A DNA stretch of 64,000 nt from JANQPX01 sp039197065. GTDB taxonomy: Bacteria; Pseudomonadota; Alphaproteobacteria; Geminicoccales; Geminicoccaceae. Under the pieces are notes generated by a model. The model was not told the origin of the DNA and searched no databases. It saw nothing but the letters and a program-made list of their open reading frames with translations. Below, piece by piece: positions 1-8,721 of this stretch; positions within the stretch are counted from its first letter, which is position 1, and every line of letters begins with the position of its first letter. The stretch covers positions 124,001 to 188,000 of the forward strand of contig JBCCUL010000012.1 of assembly GCA_039197065.1 (NCBI GenBank), written 5' to 3'. Position numbers and translations under genes: made by a program.

Positions 1-97
1 CGTTTCCGGTTCCGTTCGCCGTGTCGGCGATGTAAACCTTGTTGGCCAAGGTTTCCCGGGGGTGAAGCTCTGGGATGGCCTCATGGAACGAGGCGAT

Positions 98-1168
98 ATG
101 TCCCTGAAGAAGCAGATCGGAATTGTCTTCGTTATGCTGCTGGCGCTTGCTGCTGGCGGCTACTGGCTGTTCGCGACCATCGGCAGTGACCATGCCGATG
201 CAGCGACGACCCAGGAGCGCAGGCCGGTCAGGGTCGAGACGATCGACGTCGAGCAAAGCATGCTGGCGCGCAAGGTCGAGGCCGTGGGTACGACGCGCGC
301 GCGCCAGTCGATCGATGTGCGCGCTGCGGCATCGGGCAGGGTGGTCGATATCGCTTTCGTCCCCGGCGCCTTGGTCGAAGAGGGCGAGGTGCTGGCGCGT
401 CTCGACAAGGCAGCGGAAGAAGCCGATGTCGCCGAAGCGCGTGCCGAACGTCGCCAAGCCCTCCTGGCGCTGGAGCGCGCGCGCACCTTGGCCGAGCGCA
501 ACACGATCGCCAAGGCTACGGTCGACGAACTCGAAGCTGCCTATGAAGCGGCTGACGCAAGGCTGCAGCGCGCGGAAACCAGTCTCGCCGATCGTGAAGT
601 CAAGGCTCCCTTTGCCGGCAAGATCGGCTTGAAGCAGGTGGATGTCGGCGGACGGGTCGATGACGAGACGGTAATCGCTACCCTCGATGATCTTGCCGAG
701 ATCGAGATAGACTTCCGTGCGCCGGAGATCCATTTCGGCGCAGTAAGACCGGGACAGGACATCATCGCAACCAGTGCAGCCTTCGACGCGCGCAGCTTCA
801 AGGGTGAGATCACCGCGATTGACAGTCGGATCGATCCGGTGTCGCGCGCTTTTCGTTTGCGCGCGCGCGTTCCCAATCCGGATCTGGCGCTGCCTGCCGG
901 GATGTTCATGCTCGTGGAGCTGACGCTCGCGCAACGCGACGTGCTGACCGTGCCGGAAGAGGCGGTGATGATTTCGGATCAGATTGCTAGCGTTTTCATC
1001 ATCGCCGATGGCAAGGCTGAGCGGCGAACCATCGAGCTCGGTCAGCGTGAGGTGGGGAGGGTCGAAGTCGTCACCGGCCTTGTCGAAGGCGAGCAGGTGG
1101 CGGTAACCGGACTGCAGCGTCTTAGGCCAGGCGCTGCTGTGATCATCGCAGAACCTGCGTCGTCCTGA
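98..1168 (+). CDS. RND efflux periplasmic adaptor (HlyD/AcrA family)
   Basis: Membrane fusion protein that would link an inner-membrane RND pump to an outer-membrane channel in the periplasm. An N-terminal hydrophobic anchor (about residues 5-25) is followed by a biotinyl-lipoyl-like half, an alanine/glutamate-rich helical hairpin (about residues 90-150), the second lipoyl half (around PFAGKIGLK) and C-terminal beta-barrel domains. The length of 356 aa is normal for the family. I chose the ATG at 98 because GAGG lies just upstream; in-frame GTG (62) and ATG (83) would add 12 or 5 residues. Its stop overlaps the pump start by one base, so the two are translationally coupled. No TolC-like gene is adjacent. 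The pumped substrate cannot be read from sequence. Confidence 0.9.
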   Translation: MSLKKQIGIVFVMLLALAAGGYWLFATIGSDHADAATTQERRPVRVETIDVEQSMLARKVEAVGTTRARQSIDVRAAASGRVVDIAFVPGALVEEGEVLARLDKAAEEADVAEARAERRQALLALERARTLAERNTIAKATVDELEAAYEAADARLQRAETSLADREVKAPFAGKIGLKQVDVGGRVDDETVIATLDDLAEIEIDFRAPEIHFGAVRPGQDIIATSAAFDARSFKGEITAIDSRIDPVSRAFRLRARVPNPDLALPAGMFMLVELTLAQRDVLTVPEEAVMISDQIASVFIIADGKAERRTIELGQREVGRVEVVTGLVEGEQVAVTGLQRLRPGAAVIIAEPASS

Positions 1169-4100
1169 TGCTCTCCGATCTCGCCATCAAGAGGCCGGTT
1201 CTTGCGATGGTGGTCAGCCTGCTGATCGTCGTTTTCGGCCTTGCTTCACTGCTCGAATTGCCGATCCGCGAGCTTTCCGACATCGAATATCCCACGGTGA
1301 CGGTCAGCGTCGGCTACGAAGGTGCGGCGCCCGGCGTGATCGATACCGAAATCGTCGAGCCGGTCGAGAGTGCGATCGCTGGGATCGCCGGAGTCGAGAC
1401 GATCGTTTCACAAAGCCGACGCGGCTCCGCCCGGACGGTGATCACCTTCGCAGCCGGCCGCAATATCGACGAGGCGGCCAATGATGTGCGCGATGCCGTC
1501 GGCAGGGTGCGCGGCCGTCTGCCTGACGATGCCGGCGAGCCGCGTATCGCCAAAAGCGACGATGACGATGATCCGGTGATGCGGATTGGCGTGATCAGCG
1601 ATCGGATGACGCCGCCCGAGCTTACCGACTACGCCGAGCGCTTCATCGTCGACCGATTGGCGACGCTTAGCGGCGTGGCCAGCGTCAATGTCTTCGGTGC
1701 GCGCCGTTATGCGGTCAGGATATGGCTGGACCGTCAGGCGATGGCGGCCAGAAACCTGACGGTGAGCGATGTTGAAGACGCGTTGGAGCGCAACAATCTC
1801 GAACTGCCGGCCGGCGAACTCAAGAGCGATAAACGTCAGTTTCAGATCAGGACGATCAGCCGCCTGGATGATGTCGACGCCTTTCGCAGCCTGGTGATCA
1901 CGCGGATCGAAGATTATCCGGTCAGGCTCGCGGACATTGCGCGGGTCGAACTCGGCGCCGAGGACGACGAGACCGTCGTCCGCTCGAACGGCGAGGCAGC
2001 GATCGGCCTCGGCGTGCTCCGTCAGTCCAACGCCAACACGATCGAAATCGCCAAGGCCATCGAGCAGGAGCTTGACGCGTTTCGACCGACATTACCGGCA
2101 GGCATGTCGATCGAGATCGGCTCTAACGATGCGCTCTTCATCGAACAGTCGATCCGCGAGGTGTTGAAGGCGCTCCTTATCGCGCTCGGGCTTGTGGTGC
2201 TGGTCATCTTTACCTTCCTTCGTTCGATTCGCGCGACCGCCGTACCGGCGGTGACCATTCCGGTTGCTGTCATCGGTGCCTTCATCGGCATCTACGCGCT
2301 CGGCTTTTCGATCAACGTACTGACCCTCTTGGCCCTGATCCTGGCGATCGGCCTTGTGGTCGACGATGCGATCGTGGTTCTGGAAAACGCGCAGCGTCGG
2401 ATCGACCGAGGTGAGAAGGCGCTGATCGCCAGCACACTTGGAACCCGCCAGGTGACGTTCGCGGTGCTGGCCACATCAGCGACGCTTATCGCCGTTTTTC
2501 TGCCGCTTTCCTTCATGCAAGGCCAGGTCGGCAGGCTGTTTCGCGAGTTCGGTTTCGTTCTGGCGATCGCCGTCGCGATCTCGACGCTGGTCGCTTTGAC
2601 ACTTTGTCCAATGCTGTGTTCGAGATGGCTGAAGGTGAGGGAGAGTAGCGCCGGTGCAGGCCGGCTATCCGCTGCGGCTAGGCAGTTAGCAGCCGGCTAT
2701 CGTCGCTTACTCGAAGCGTCGATGAACGCGCCGCTTGTGGTGCTGACGGTCACACTTCTGGTCGGCAGCGCCTGTTACGGGTTTTACCAGGCGTTGTCGA
2801 AGGAGCTGGCGCCGAGCGAGGATCGGGGCGTTTTCTTCGTCTCCATCACGGCACCCCAAGGATCGACGGCACGTTACGCAGACGACGAGACCAGGAAGGT
2901 CGAGGCCATCATTCAACCACTTCTCGAGGAAGGCGAGGCGAGGCGGGTCTTCGCCATTGTCGGCCGCGGAAGTTCTCCTAATCGGGCCTTTGTGGTCGTC
3001 CGCCTCGTCGATTGGGGCGAGCGGACGAGGGATGCGCGTTCGGTCAGCCGGAGCCTGATTCCCGCCCTTCGTGATCTGGATGGCATTCGTGCCGTGGCGA
3101 TCACGCCGTCTGGCCTTGGCCTGCGCGGCAGCCGGACGCCGCTTCGCCTGGTGATCGGCGGGCCTGACTACGAGTCCGTCGAGGCATGGGCCAATGATCT
3201 GGTCGAGGCGGCTGAGGACAATCCGGGCCTCCGGGATGTCGAGGTCGACTTCGAGCGCAATCTGCCCCAGCTCGATGTCCGCATCGACCGCGCGCGTGCC
3301 GACGATCTCGGCATCAGTGTCGAGACCATCGCCCGGACACTGCAGACCTTTATGGCTTCACGGGAGATTACGACCTATGTCGATCGCGGTCGTGAATATT
3401 CCGTGATTCTGCAGGCCGAGGAGAGCGACCGTCAAACGCCGGCTGATCTCACCAACATATTCCTGCGCGCTGGTGAAAGTGGCGAGCTTGCCCCGCTGGC
3501 CGCCTTTGCCGAGATACAGGAGCGGGCAGCTGCGGCAACGCTTCGCCGCTATGACCGACTACCCTCGGTGGTCATCTCGGGCGCGCTCAATGAAGGCTAC
3601 GATCTCGCCAGCGCGATTGCTTTCATGCAGGAGAGTGCCGGGGAAATCCTACCGCTTGGCGCAAAGCTCGGTTATGCCGGACAGACGAAACAGTATCTTG
3701 AAACGACGGGCGGTGCCGCCACGGCGTTCTTGCTGGCTTTGCTGATCGTCTATCTGGTTCTGGCAGCACAGTTCGAGAGCTTCATCCATCCTGTGATCAT
3801 CATGCTGACCCTGCCGCTCGCCGCTTCGGGCGCGTTGCTCGCGCTCTGGCTGGCTGGCGCATCACTCAACATCTACAGTCAGGTCGGTCTCATTCTTCTA
3901 GTCGGATTGGTGGCCAAGAACGGTATTCTGATCGTCGAATTCGCCAATCAGCTTCGCGACGAGGGACGATCGGTGCGTGACGCCGCCCTCGAAGCTTCAG
4001 TGATCCGGCTTCGCCCGATCGTAATGACGGTGCTTTCCACCATGTTGGGCGCATTGCCGCTTGCGCTCGCCGCCGGGGCCGGCGCCGAAAGTCGCCAAGC

Positions 4101-4269
4101 TATCGGTCTCGTCATCATCGGTGGGCTCGGCATCGCATCACTCCTGACCCTGATTGTCACGCCGGTTCTCTACGACCTGCTAGCCGGATTCTCGCGGCCG
4201 CGTGGAAAAGTCGAGCAGGAACTGGAGGCGGTGCTTTCAGAACGCCGAGGATTGGAGAAGCAGGGGTAA
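1168..4269 (+). CDS. RND multidrug efflux permease (HAE1/AcrB family)
   Basis: Inner-membrane proton-driven efflux pump. The 1033 aa length and layout fit the HAE1 family: an N-terminal TM helix in the first 30 residues (IKRPVLAMVVSLLIVVFG), two large periplasmic loops, and two groups of TM helices near residues 335-480 and 850-1010. The paired aspartates of the proton relay are in GLVVDDAIVVLEN (about residues 395-407). The start codon overlaps the stop of the upstream adaptor, making a two-gene operon. An acidic DDDDD stretch near residues 131-135 is slightly unusual. The most likely role is export of hydrophobic drugs or metabolites, but specificity is not inferable. A 128 bp gap with no clear terminator separates it from the convergent lipid operon. 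Confidence 0.95.
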   Translation: MLSDLAIKRPVLAMVVSLLIVVFGLASLLELPIRELSDIEYPTVTVSVGYEGAAPGVIDTEIVEPVESAIAGIAGVETIVSQSRRGSARTVITFAAGRNIDEAANDVRDAVGRVRGRLPDDAGEPRIAKSDDDDDPVMRIGVISDRMTPPELTDYAERFIVDRLATLSGVASVNVFGARRYAVRIWLDRQAMAARNLTVSDVEDALERNNLELPAGELKSDKRQFQIRTISRLDDVDAFRSLVITRIEDYPVRLADIARVELGAEDDETVVRSNGEAAIGLGVLRQSNANTIEIAKAIEQELDAFRPTLPAGMSIEIGSNDALFIEQSIREVLKALLIALGLVVLVIFTFLRSIRATAVPAVTIPVAVIGAFIGIYALGFSINVLTLLALILAIGLVVDDAIVVLENAQRRIDRGEKALIASTLGTRQVTFAVLATSATLIAVFLPLSFMQGQVGRLFREFGFVLAIAVAISTLVALTLCPMLCSRWLKVRESSAGAGRLSAAARQLAAGYRRLLEASMNAPLVVLTVTLLVGSACYGFYQALSKELAPSEDRGVFFVSITAPQGSTARYADDETRKVEAIIQPLLEEGEARRVFAIVGRGSSPNRAFVVVRLVDWGERTRDARSVSRSLIPALRDLDGIRAVAITPSGLGLRGSRTPLRLVIGGPDYESVEAWANDLVEAAEDNPGLRDVEVDFERNLPQLDVRIDRARADDLGISVETIARTLQTFMASREITTYVDRGREYSVILQAEESDRQTPADLTNIFLRAGESGELAPLAAFAEIQERAAAATLRRYDRLPSVVISGALNEGYDLASAIAFMQESAGEILPLGAKLGYAGQTKQYLETTGGAATAFLLALLIVYLVLAAQFESFIHPVIIMLTLPLAASGALLALWLAGASLNIYSQVGLILLVGLVAKNGILIVEFANQLRDEGRSVRDAALEASVIRLRPIVMTVLSTMLGALPLALAAGAGAESRQAIGLVIIGGLGIASLLTLIVTPVLYDLLAGFSRPRGKVEQELEAVLSERRGLEKQG

Positions 4270-4397
4270 GAGCCGGCTGTTTAGATCATTCCTGACGACG
4301 TGCACGGCGGAAAAAATCGTCCGCATGAGCTGATATGTTCGTTCTATAGCCCTCGACACCAAGAACTTCTTCAGCAAGAGCAATAACACTTAAGCCC

Positions 4398-5609
4398 TCA
4401 AGCGCGGCGCAGCGCCAACTGGCAAACATCGGTCCAACCGACCTTGAAGCCGGCTTCGCAGTAGGCGAGGTAGTACTGCCACAACCGTTTGAACCGTTGA
4501 TCGAAACCTAGATGCAGCATCTCAGGCCATGCGGCCTGGAAACGCTGATTCCAGGCTGCGAGCGTGCGTGCATAGTCCAGCCCAAAGGTCGTTTCCGAGA
4601 GTTTTTGCAGCCCGGCGCGTTGCATCTGTTCCTGCAGGATAGCTGGCGAGGGCAACATGCCGCCTGGAAAGACATGGCGTTGAATGAAGTCGGCGCTTCG
4701 GCGATAGGTCTCGTAGTAGCTGTCAGCGATGGTAATGATCTGTAGCCCAATGGTGCCATGCGGATGCAGGATGCTAGCAAGCTTATCGAAGTAGACGGGC
4801 CAGTAGGATTCGCCCACGGCTTCGAACATCTCGATTGAAGCGATGCGATCGAACCTGCCATCGACGTCTCGATAATCCTGGAGGCGGATCTCCACCTTGT
4901 CGTTGAGACCCGCCTCCTGAATGCGCTGGGCTGCGAAGGCGTGTTGCTCGTCCGATATTGTGATCGCCGTGACCTTGGCACCGACCTCGCGGGCAGCGAA
5001 TTCGGCGAACCCACCCCAGCCGCAACCGACCTCCAACACGTGATGATCTGGCTTCAATGAGAGCTTCTCGACGAGACTCTCATATTTCGCTTTCTGGGCG
5101 GTCTCGAGCGAAACGTCCGGCTGCTCGAACTTTGCTGACGAGTATGTCATGCTCGGATCAAGCCAACGCTGATAGAATGCGTTGCCGAGGTCATAGTGAG
5201 CGAGGATGTTTTGCCGGCTGCCTCGCCTGGAGTTCGGGCGAAACAGATGGCGCACGCGCGCCAACCATCTAAACCAATGGCGACCATAAAAATGTTCGCT
5301 ATAGGCTGCTTCATTGATCACCAGAAGCTCGAGAAGACGGGGCAGGTCGGGACTATCCCAATCGCCATCCAGATAGGCTTCGGCGAAACCGAGCGATCCG
5401 CCGACAGCAAAGCGGCGAATGGCGCGCAGCGAGTTCAGCTGAAGCACGGCGCTCGGGCCGCTCTCGCTGCCTTCGAATTGTCGGCTCTGGCCATCCGGGG
5501 TGATGATTTCGAGTTGGCCATAGCGCAATTTTTCGGCAATGCCATAAGCCAGCGCCATGAAACGATCGTTCATTGGAGCGTTGTCACCGCCACGAAGCCA
5601 CCAAACCAT
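4398..5609 (-). CDS. Cyclopropane-fatty-acyl-phospholipid synthase family methyltransferase
   Basis: SAM-dependent methyltransferase expected to add a methylene or methyl group to unsaturated acyl chains of membrane phospholipids. The SAM-binding motif VLEVGCGWGG lies near residue 191, preceded by the family's AHYDLGNAFYQRWLD segment and followed by the acidic IEMFEAVGE motif. The 403 aa length matches the CFA family. The start at 5609 is preceded by GGGAGG at good spacing; an alternative ATG lies at 5573. It is the last gene of a three-gene operon (FAD oxidoreductase, DUF1365, this gene). In other alphaproteobacteria this trio occurs in singlet-oxygen-responsive loci and in furan or branched fatty acid synthesis, so modification of vaccenoyl chains is a reasonable inference. 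Which product it makes is not determined. Confidence 0.9.
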   Translation of the reverse strand: MVWWLRGGDNAPMNDRFMALAYGIAEKLRYGQLEIITPDGQSRQFEGSESGPSAVLQLNSLRAIRRFAVGGSLGFAEAYLDGDWDSPDLPRLLELLVINEAAYSEHFYGRHWFRWLARVRHLFRPNSRRGSRQNILAHYDLGNAFYQRWLDPSMTYSSAKFEQPDVSLETAQKAKYESLVEKLSLKPDHHVLEVGCGWGGFAEFAAREVGAKVTAITISDEQHAFAAQRIQEAGLNDKVEIRLQDYRDVDGRFDRIASIEMFEAVGESYWPVYFDKLASILHPHGTIGLQIITIADSYYETYRRSADFIQRHVFPGGMLPSPAILQEQMQRAGLQKLSETTFGLDYARTLAAWNQRFQAAWPEMLHLGFDQRFKRLWQYYLAYCEAGFKVGWTDVCQLALRRA

Positions 5610-5651
5610 CCACCATGCCTCCCTGCGTCTCTTGATTGACGCTGATCCGGG

Positions 5652-6443
5652 CTATCGGGATTTCGCTTCTTCCGGCGGCTCGAAACCTGGCCGCCCCGTC
5701 CCAGCCTGTCGTGGCTGGAGGCTGATGCCCTTTAGCCATAACTTCAGCGCCTGGTAGTGAATCGATGCCATCACCATCTGTGGCAAAAAGGGATAAAAAA
5801 GAGCTTGGATGAGGAGTTGACGGTCGGTCAAGGGTCTACGTTTGCCTTGCATCGTGGCCACGAGAAGGGCGCCGGCTTTGACATATTCCGAGATGCGAAC
5901 GTCCAGATTGTTGTCGGGTTCATTCAGGCTAAACCGATAATTTGCCTCAGCCTCGATGAACGGCGACACATAGAAATTCTTATCGCAGCTTTGATGATAG
6001 CGGCCGGATCTCGTCGACTTGTTAGGCATGGCAAGAACATAGGGGTGTTGTTCGCCGAACGTGTTTTTGACTTCGTAGATGATCGCGAAAAGACGTTCAT
6101 CGTCATCGTAGCAGTAGTAGATGCTTAGCGGATTGAAGACGTAGCCGAGGAACCGCGGCATCGAGAGGAGAAAAATGCGAGCCGGCGACGATGTCAATCC
6201 TGCAGCCTCGAGCTCGGCCTCGACCCATGGCCGAAGGGGCGTTCCATCCCTGGGGCCGTGATCTCTGATGTTGACGGAAAAGAGATTGAAGCGCCCGACG
6301 GAGAGGAACCGAAGCCGGCTCTCGATATCAGTAAGCCGATCGATGTCGATCAGGAGTGTCGCAAACCGATAGACGAAGCGATGGCGTTTCGGACGGAGAC
6401 GATGATGCATGACATGGCCGACATAGAGAGCCGCGTCCAACAT
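5652..6443 (-). CDS. DUF1365 family protein
   Basis: Conserved protein of 263 aa of uncharacterised biochemical function. It shows the family features: N-terminal LYVGHVMHHRLRP, a central FLGYVFNPLSIYYC segment (about residues 98-111), and a conserved CDKNFYVSPF stretch. No signal peptide is visible; the C-terminal part has some hydrophobic patches. It lies between the FAD oxidoreductase (2 bp gap upstream) and the CFA-type methyltransferase (42 bp gap downstream). This constant partnership in many proteobacteria suggests it works with them on membrane acyl chains. Its role is inferred only from context. Confidence 0.88.
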   Translation of the reverse strand: MLDAALYVGHVMHHRLRPKRHRFVYRFATLLIDIDRLTDIESRLRFLSVGRFNLFSVNIRDHGPRDGTPLRPWVEAELEAAGLTSSPARIFLLSMPRFLGYVFNPLSIYYCYDDDERLFAIIYEVKNTFGEQHPYVLAMPNKSTRSGRYHQSCDKNFYVSPFIEAEANYRFSLNEPDNNLDVRISEYVKAGALLVATMQGKRRPLTDRQLLIQALFYPFLPQMVMASIHYQALKLWLKGISLQPRQAGTGRPGFEPPEEAKSR

Positions 6444-6445
6444 GC

Positions 6446-7789
6446 TCAGTCCGCGCCGGCGACAGCTTGAGGCAGGGTCGAAACTTCAGCAGGCTTCAAA
6501 ATGTTCAAGGGTTCGACGTTTGGCCACCAGGGAGGTGCTGCACCGAGTCCGGCCGCAACCCGAAGGCCGGACAACAGGCCATCCTCGTGAAAGCCGAAAC
6601 CCCAATGGGCGCCGGCAAACCAAAGTCGATGACGTCCTTGAATCTCGGAAAGACGTTGTTGAGCGTCCAAGGTCTTTTGGCTGAACACGGGATGATCGTA
6701 ACGCATCTTTGCCACGAGGTGGTCGGGATCGGGCTGCTCGAAAGGGTTCAGTGAAAGCAAGGCCAGCCGATCAGTCTCGAGCCGTTGGAGATGGTTCATC
6801 CAATAGGTGACCGATACCTTCGCTTCTCTCGATCTTGCGCTGCTGGCTAGATAATTCCAGCTCGACCAGACTGCACGGCGCTTCGGCATGAGCCTGGGAT
6901 CGGAGTGCAGCACGGCCTCGTTTGACTGATAGTCAAAAGCCTCAAGAACCGAGCGTTCCGTCTCTGTCGGCTCTTCGATCAGACCGAGAGCGTCATCGGC
7001 ATGGCATGCCAGCACGACCGCATCATAGGTCTCGGTGTGACCTTGGGAGTCCTCGACGCTGACCTCTTCGCCGTGACGCGAAATTCTTGAAGCGCCGACG
7101 CCTACCAAGAGCCGTTCTTTGAACGACTCGATCAGCTTGTTGACATACACGATCGAGCCGCCTTCGACTGTCCGCCATGCAGGTCGGTCGTTGAGTGAAA
7201 TCAGACCGTGATTGCTGAAGAACTGCAGGAAGCTGCGGGCTGGAAATGCGCGTATCTTCTCGAGACTTGCTGACCATATGGCGGCACTCATCGGTAGCAG
7301 ATAGCGGTTGCAAAAGGCCTCGCCATATCGGCCGCGGCTGAGAAACTCTCCGATCGTCAACTGCGCGGATGATTGGCCGTCGCTCAGAAAGCGTACAGCG
7401 GCTGCGTTGAAGCGCATGATATCCGCAAGCATCCGGTGAAAGGCCGGGCGGAGAAGATTGCTCTTTTGCGCAAACAGCGTGCCGTAAGTCTCACTACCGG
7501 AATATTCGAACCGCCCACCATCGAGGCTTACGCCGAAGGACATGCTGCTTGCTTTTGTCGGAATGCCGAGATGATGAAAGAGCGCGGTAAGGTTGGGGTA
7601 ATTGCGTTCGTTGTAGACAATGAAGCCTGTATCCACCGCCACATCGCCCGCGGCCGTCGGCATCGCTACGGTATTGCTGTGGCCACCCGGGCGATCATCG
7701 GATTCGTAAACGGTAATGTCGTGAATCTTGTCTAATAGCCAGGCACAACTCATGCCGGCTATGCCGCTACCAACGATCGCTATGCGCAT
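6446..7789 (-). CDS. FAD-dependent amine-oxidase-like oxidoreductase
   Basis: Flavoprotein of 447 aa with an N-terminal dinucleotide-binding motif (IVGSGIAGMSCAWLL, residues 4-18) followed by ESDDRPGGHSNT, which is typical of the amine oxidase/phytoene desaturase superfamily. The C-terminal FAD-contact segment around LWFAGAHWGFGFHEDG is also present. It is the first gene of the operon with DUF1365 and the CFA-type methyltransferase, so the probable substrate is an acyl chain, as a desaturase or oxidase. Members in similar loci (for example Rhodobacter UfaD-type proteins) desaturate methylated fatty acids. Assignment to that exact activity is inference. The stop is 2 bp before the next start. 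Confidence 0.88.
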   Translation of the reverse strand: MRIAIVGSGIAGMSCAWLLDKIHDITVYESDDRPGGHSNTVAMPTAAGDVAVDTGFIVYNERNYPNLTALFHHLGIPTKASSMSFGVSLDGGRFEYSGSETYGTLFAQKSNLLRPAFHRMLADIMRFNAAAVRFLSDGQSSAQLTIGEFLSRGRYGEAFCNRYLLPMSAAIWSASLEKIRAFPARSFLQFFSNHGLISLNDRPAWRTVEGGSIVYVNKLIESFKERLLVGVGASRISRHGEEVSVEDSQGHTETYDAVVLACHADDALGLIEEPTETERSVLEAFDYQSNEAVLHSDPRLMPKRRAVWSSWNYLASSARSREAKVSVTYWMNHLQRLETDRLALLSLNPFEQPDPDHLVAKMRYDHPVFSQKTLDAQQRLSEIQGRHRLWFAGAHWGFGFHEDGLLSGLRVAAGLGAAPPWWPNVEPLNILKPAEVSTLPQAVAGAD

Positions 7790-7957
7790 CCTGCCACCAT
7801 CTGAAGTTTCGAATATCGGCGGCTGAACTGCCGCAGCCCTTTAGGCCGGAACGGCAAGCTCGCGATGCAGCCTCTAACATTGGTCATGTCTTAACCGTCG
7901 GTACGTGGCAATAGAGATGTCGGATCAGCGTGGCCCATTGCATGTTGGCTTTCGGCT

Positions 7958-8653
7958 TCAATGGGCTGCGCGCTCTATCTGATGTCTGGCGACCATATGG
8001 ACCCGATCTCCGCCCAAGAGGTAGGCGCGATAGTCGTCGGGAAACAGGGTCGCTACAGCGGGATCGAGGACGTTGAGACCGCCGGTATAAGCGCCGAAAG
8101 CGGGCAGCAGGACACGCCGTTGATCGGAAACGAAGCATGGACGCGACACCTTGCGACCGCGCGCCATCACGCGTGCTTTCGGATGAAGATGGCCGGCAAT
8201 TTCGCCTTGTTCGGTCTGCTCGCTCGGAAGATGTCGAAAGACGATCCTGTCGATGGAAACTTCCGGTTCGGACCGGCCGCCAAGGCCTGACGGCGGCGAG
8301 GGATCATGATTGCCCGAGACCCAGATCCAGTCGTAACGCGTTGTAAAGTCGCGTATCTGCTGGCGGTCGGCAGCGGAAAGCCGGGCACTGCCATCGGAAT
8401 CATGGAAACTGTCGCCGAGGCTGATGACGCGATCCGGCGACCAGCGTTTCAAAACCTCTGCCAAACGTTCGATGGTCGCGCGGCTGTCATAGGGCGGAAC
8501 GATCGATCCCTTGCGGGCGAAGGACGATCCTTTTTCCAGATGGAGATCGGCGATGACGAGAAGGTTTTCGTCTGGCCAGACCAGGGCCCCGGAGTGATCG
8601 GCGATCAGGCGCTGATGTGGATTGTTAATTGAAAGACCTTGCACGTACCGCAT
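7958..8653 (-). CDS. pdeM: Ligase-associated DNA damage response endonuclease PdeM
   Basis: Calcineurin-like metallophosphoesterase of 231 aa. The metal ligands appear in order: IADLHLEKG (residues 33-41), GDSFHD, SGNHDPS and a late AGHLHP. This combination, with the conserved KGSSFARKG segment, marks the PdeM group, which accompanies a ligase-associated helicase, an ATP-dependent ligase and an MBL-fold exonuclease in a predicted DNA repair set. Here it follows the helicase gene by 68 bp on the same strand. The ligase and exonuclease genes are not in the window. The ribosome-binding site is weak. A DNA end-processing role is inferred from the family. Confidence 0.88.
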   Translation of the reverse strand: MRYVQGLSINNPHQRLIADHSGALVWPDENLLVIADLHLEKGSSFARKGSIVPPYDSRATIERLAEVLKRWSPDRVISLGDSFHDSDGSARLSAADRQQIRDFTTRYDWIWVSGNHDPSPPSGLGGRSEPEVSIDRIVFRHLPSEQTEQGEIAGHLHPKARVMARGRKVSRPCFVSDQRRVLLPAFGAYTGGLNVLDPAVATLFPDDYRAYLLGGDRVHMVARHQIERAAH

Positions 8654-8721
8654 TTCATTAGCTGCTGAAGTCTTACCCCTAGCACGACGTTTTTAATCCA
8701 CCCAAACGCTTTATTCGGACC

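Noticed and set aside
1..97. End of an upstream gene in the first 97 bases
   Set aside because: No frame shows a recognisable protein end; the stretch is too short to decide.
7790..7957. Possible RpoE/ChrR-type promoter (TGATCC ... TAAGA on the minus strand) before the lipid operon
   Set aside because: Both boxes are present (7922-7927 and 7889-7893) but are 28 bases apart; the known promoters of this sigma group need about 16-18. No sigma/anti-sigma genes are adjacent.
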